Source: Lentinula raphanica (Eukaryota > Basidiomycota > Agaricomycetes > Agaricales > Omphalotaceae). Taken from it: a DNA stretch of 64,000 bases. The notes beneath the pieces are model-generated. The model made no database searches. It had not been told where the DNA came from and saw nothing but the letters and a program-made list of their open reading frames with translations. A program made the translations under genes and the position numbers. The stretch is taken from positions 682,001 to 746,000 of the forward strand of contig JANVFP010000018.1 of the NCBI GenBank assembly GCA_027919835.1. Reading direction: 5' to 3'. Shown here one piece after another: positions 62,528 through 64,000 of the stretch (position 1 is the stretch's first letter; every line of letters starts with the position of its first letter).

Positions 62528-62947
62528 TTATTCGGAATCCTTAACCTCGTTCAGCTCATGTGCCAATTTGACAACGTCGTTCTAAAAGACTTCAGTCAAT
62601 GCAATGATTCCAGTCTATGAAAGGACTTACGCCTTGCCGGCTGATCTTTACAGCGGGATCGTCTTTCCCCCTTGCATTACGAGTGACAGTGTTACCCTAA
62701 ACAAATCAAGAATTCATGGTGCATGATTAGGGTATCATTGGTTTATGAGACAGTGGATACTAAAGGAACTATTACCTTGTTGCTGGTCACCTCAGCCTTA
62801 CCATCAGTGACGATTTCATCCACTTTCCCAGTAGGCTGCCCACCGCCCCAGTTCCATCTGTGATTTGTTGATTGAGTACATTGTTGTTGCCAACGACTGG
62901 GGGAAAACTAACGAGACTTCTTGGCCTTTACTGAGTTTGTCTGCCAT
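62528..62947 (-). CDS. Hva1-type small TUDOR domain protein (DUF2945)
   Basis: A 78-residue protein: MADKLSKGQEVS|WNWGGGQPTGKV, TDGKAEVTSNK|GNTVTRNARG, KDDPAVKISRQG|NDVVKLAH and ELNEVKDSE. Four exons are joined by three short in-phase introns. The pattern WxWGxGxPxGxV, TSxxGN and NPA/DPAVxI with a final NDVVKLAHEL fits the family named hypervirulence-associated protein TUDOR domain. The family is common in fungi and bacteria and its cellular role is unclear; the name does not imply virulence. Start ATG at 62945-62947. Confidence 0.9.
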
Positions 62948-63158
62948 GATCGCTAAGAGTTGGTCGGTTTGTAAGATTTTTCAAGGGCTCGAATGGTGTA
63001 TGAGATTTCATACTAGTTGTGAATGCACTCTGTACTTATACGATGTGTATAATTCTAGACAACCCTCCAAACTCGACGTCACTGCGATAGGTTACCTAAA
63101 TAGCCCCTATGTCTCGAGGAATTTCCCACATGCTAAAGCTGTGCATAGCAAAGATAAG

Positions 63159-63167
63159 ATCTGATAA
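63159..63167 (+). promoter_or_regulatory. Exact ATCWGATAA iron-GATA-factor site
   Basis: ATCTGATAA, with a second GATAAG just upstream (63153-63158), ends 28 bp before the ATG at 63196 and lies in the promoter shared with the Hva1-like gene. The motif is the known target of fungal iron-repressor GATA factors (SRE, SreA, Urbs1, Fep1). Siderophore genes lie about 1 kb to the left. Binding is inferred. Confidence 0.5.
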
Positions 63168-63195
63168 GATATTTCTTTCTCTCCCAGTGAGAACC

Positions 63196-63842
63196 ATGTC
63201 CTCTTCCGATGATCTATATGCTGTAGCAGGTATGTTACCATCAGAACACACTGATACCGCATCCTCATCTGACGCTCAAGATTTCTGTCTCATACCGATG
63301 GGAACTGGTGAACCTTCTGTGCGCTATTGCCACGATTCCGAAAGACACCATTTCGTATACTTATCTTCGAAATCATCCGGTGTTTTATCAGGTAGCTGGA
63401 TACATCGCAGAATGCCAGCGGATTTTGGAAAAATCCGGGCTTAAATATAAGGTGCGGAGACTGCCGTCAGGCGTTAGAACCGTTGTCGTTAATCTTCTCG
63501 ATGTTTGATCATTTCTTGCTCAGATGCAGTAGGTTTCATCCCAGGATGTAGTTCGAGAAATTACTGACAAATTCATAGCGGCTACGGAACCAACTTGGGT
63601 ACGGTCATTCTTTGATGATACTGTTATCGTACGATAAAGTTCAACTAACTATTTTCGTTTTCTCGATCAGAGGGTCTGAAGTATCGAAGGCTATCCACGA
63701 TTGCCATCTCGCTGTCCACGCACAAGGCGCTCCTCGTATCGCCACAGATATTCGGATTGGTACCCGTACAGACAGAGAAATCGCACCAGGAACAGGAAAC
63801 GAAGCAAAGGTCAAAAGAGTAGAAGAAATCTTGTCCAAGTAG
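63196..63842 (+). CDS. ECM15: Ecm15/MTH1187-family thiamine-binding protein (UPF0045)
   Basis: A small ferredoxin-like-fold protein of the UPF0045/Thiamine_BP family. Exons give MSSSDDLYAVA|DFCLIPMG, TGEPS|VAGYIAECQRILEKS, GLKYK|MH|GYGTNL and GSEVSKAIHDCHLAVHAQGA. The last exon continues PRIATDIRIGTRTD and ends KVKRVEEILSK (stop 63840-63842). The motifs PMGTGxPSV, YIAECQ and the C-terminal ATDIRIGTR with a VxRVxEIL helix match closely. Five introns, including one-codon-scale exons around MH. The acceptor before GSEVSK is CAGAG rather than CAG if the frame is to hold. Confidence 0.9.
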
Positions 63843-64000
63843 TACCCAGTATGTTTATCCTCAGCCTAAAGGATCGTGCAAGTTGCAGTACAAGGGCAAT
63901 TCGCATATTGGATAGTGTCATGATGTTAAACGATGTATGCGGCGAGAACTATGTATTGGTTCACAACAAATCCATCCGGTATAGATACAGGCTACAGCGA

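Overview
The window is nuclear DNA of a filamentous fungus, most likely a basidiomycete of the Agaricomycetes. Genes are densely packed on both strands and are cut by many 45-80 bp GT-AG introns. The gene content fits as well: a GH72 glucanosyltransferase, SEACIT/GATOR-type WD40 proteins, a PIF1 helicase with an RNase H1-N-like start, a DUF7702-type membrane protein and hydroxamate siderophore genes. No bacterial, viral or CRISPR feature was seen. Exon structures were worked out by hand from reading frames, splice motifs and family motifs, so boundaries are good for short genes and approximate for long ones.

Layout. 1-3231 (-) is the 5' part of RIC1, running off the left edge. 4264-5463 (+) is a kinase-like protein with a leader-like N terminus and a Ras-like polybasic CaaX tail. 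6733-7442 (+) is a small lipocalin/FABP-like protein with a possible frame slip. 7933-9887 (+) is an intact GPI-anchored beta-1,3-glucanosyltransferase. 11.1-17.1 kb is an accessory region: three tandem paralogues of an unrecognised secreted protein, two copies of an orphan promoter plus first exon, and a dispersed repeat. 17.3-18.7 kb (+) is an RRM/zinc-knuckle/proline-arginine RNA-binding protein.

18.76-34.62 kb is a tandem segmental duplication with a unit of about 7.9 kb. Each unit holds a full ABCC-type transporter (-) and the divergent 5' end of an F-BAR RhoGAP gene. Only the distal RhoGAP (34047-36767, +) is full length; the proximal copy is a relic with a lost start, a nonsense codon and a truncation. 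The second transporter has a one-base deletion relative to the first.

37.2-42.9 kb is a head-to-head pair of PIF1-family helicases. 42.9-55.1 kb (-) is a run of housekeeping genes: WDR24/Rtc1, RPS14 (uS11), Ysc84/SH3YL1, a single-pass membrane protein and LAS1. These are followed by a polytopic DUF7702-like protein (+) and a dienelactone hydrolase (+).

58.4-62.2 kb is a divergent siderophore pair: an L-ornithine N5-monooxygenase (-) and an N5-hydroxyornithine acyltransferase (+). Together they would make the acyl-hydroxyornithine unit of a ferrichrome-type siderophore; no NRPS lies in the window. Last come a TUDOR-type Hva1 protein (-) and an Ecm15/MTH1187 thiamine-binding protein (+). The promoter between them carries an exact ATCWGATAA iron-GATA-factor site.

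Four genes show one-base slips, three inside homopolymer runs and one beside a GG run. This pattern may reflect sequence error rather than decay and deserves a read-level check.
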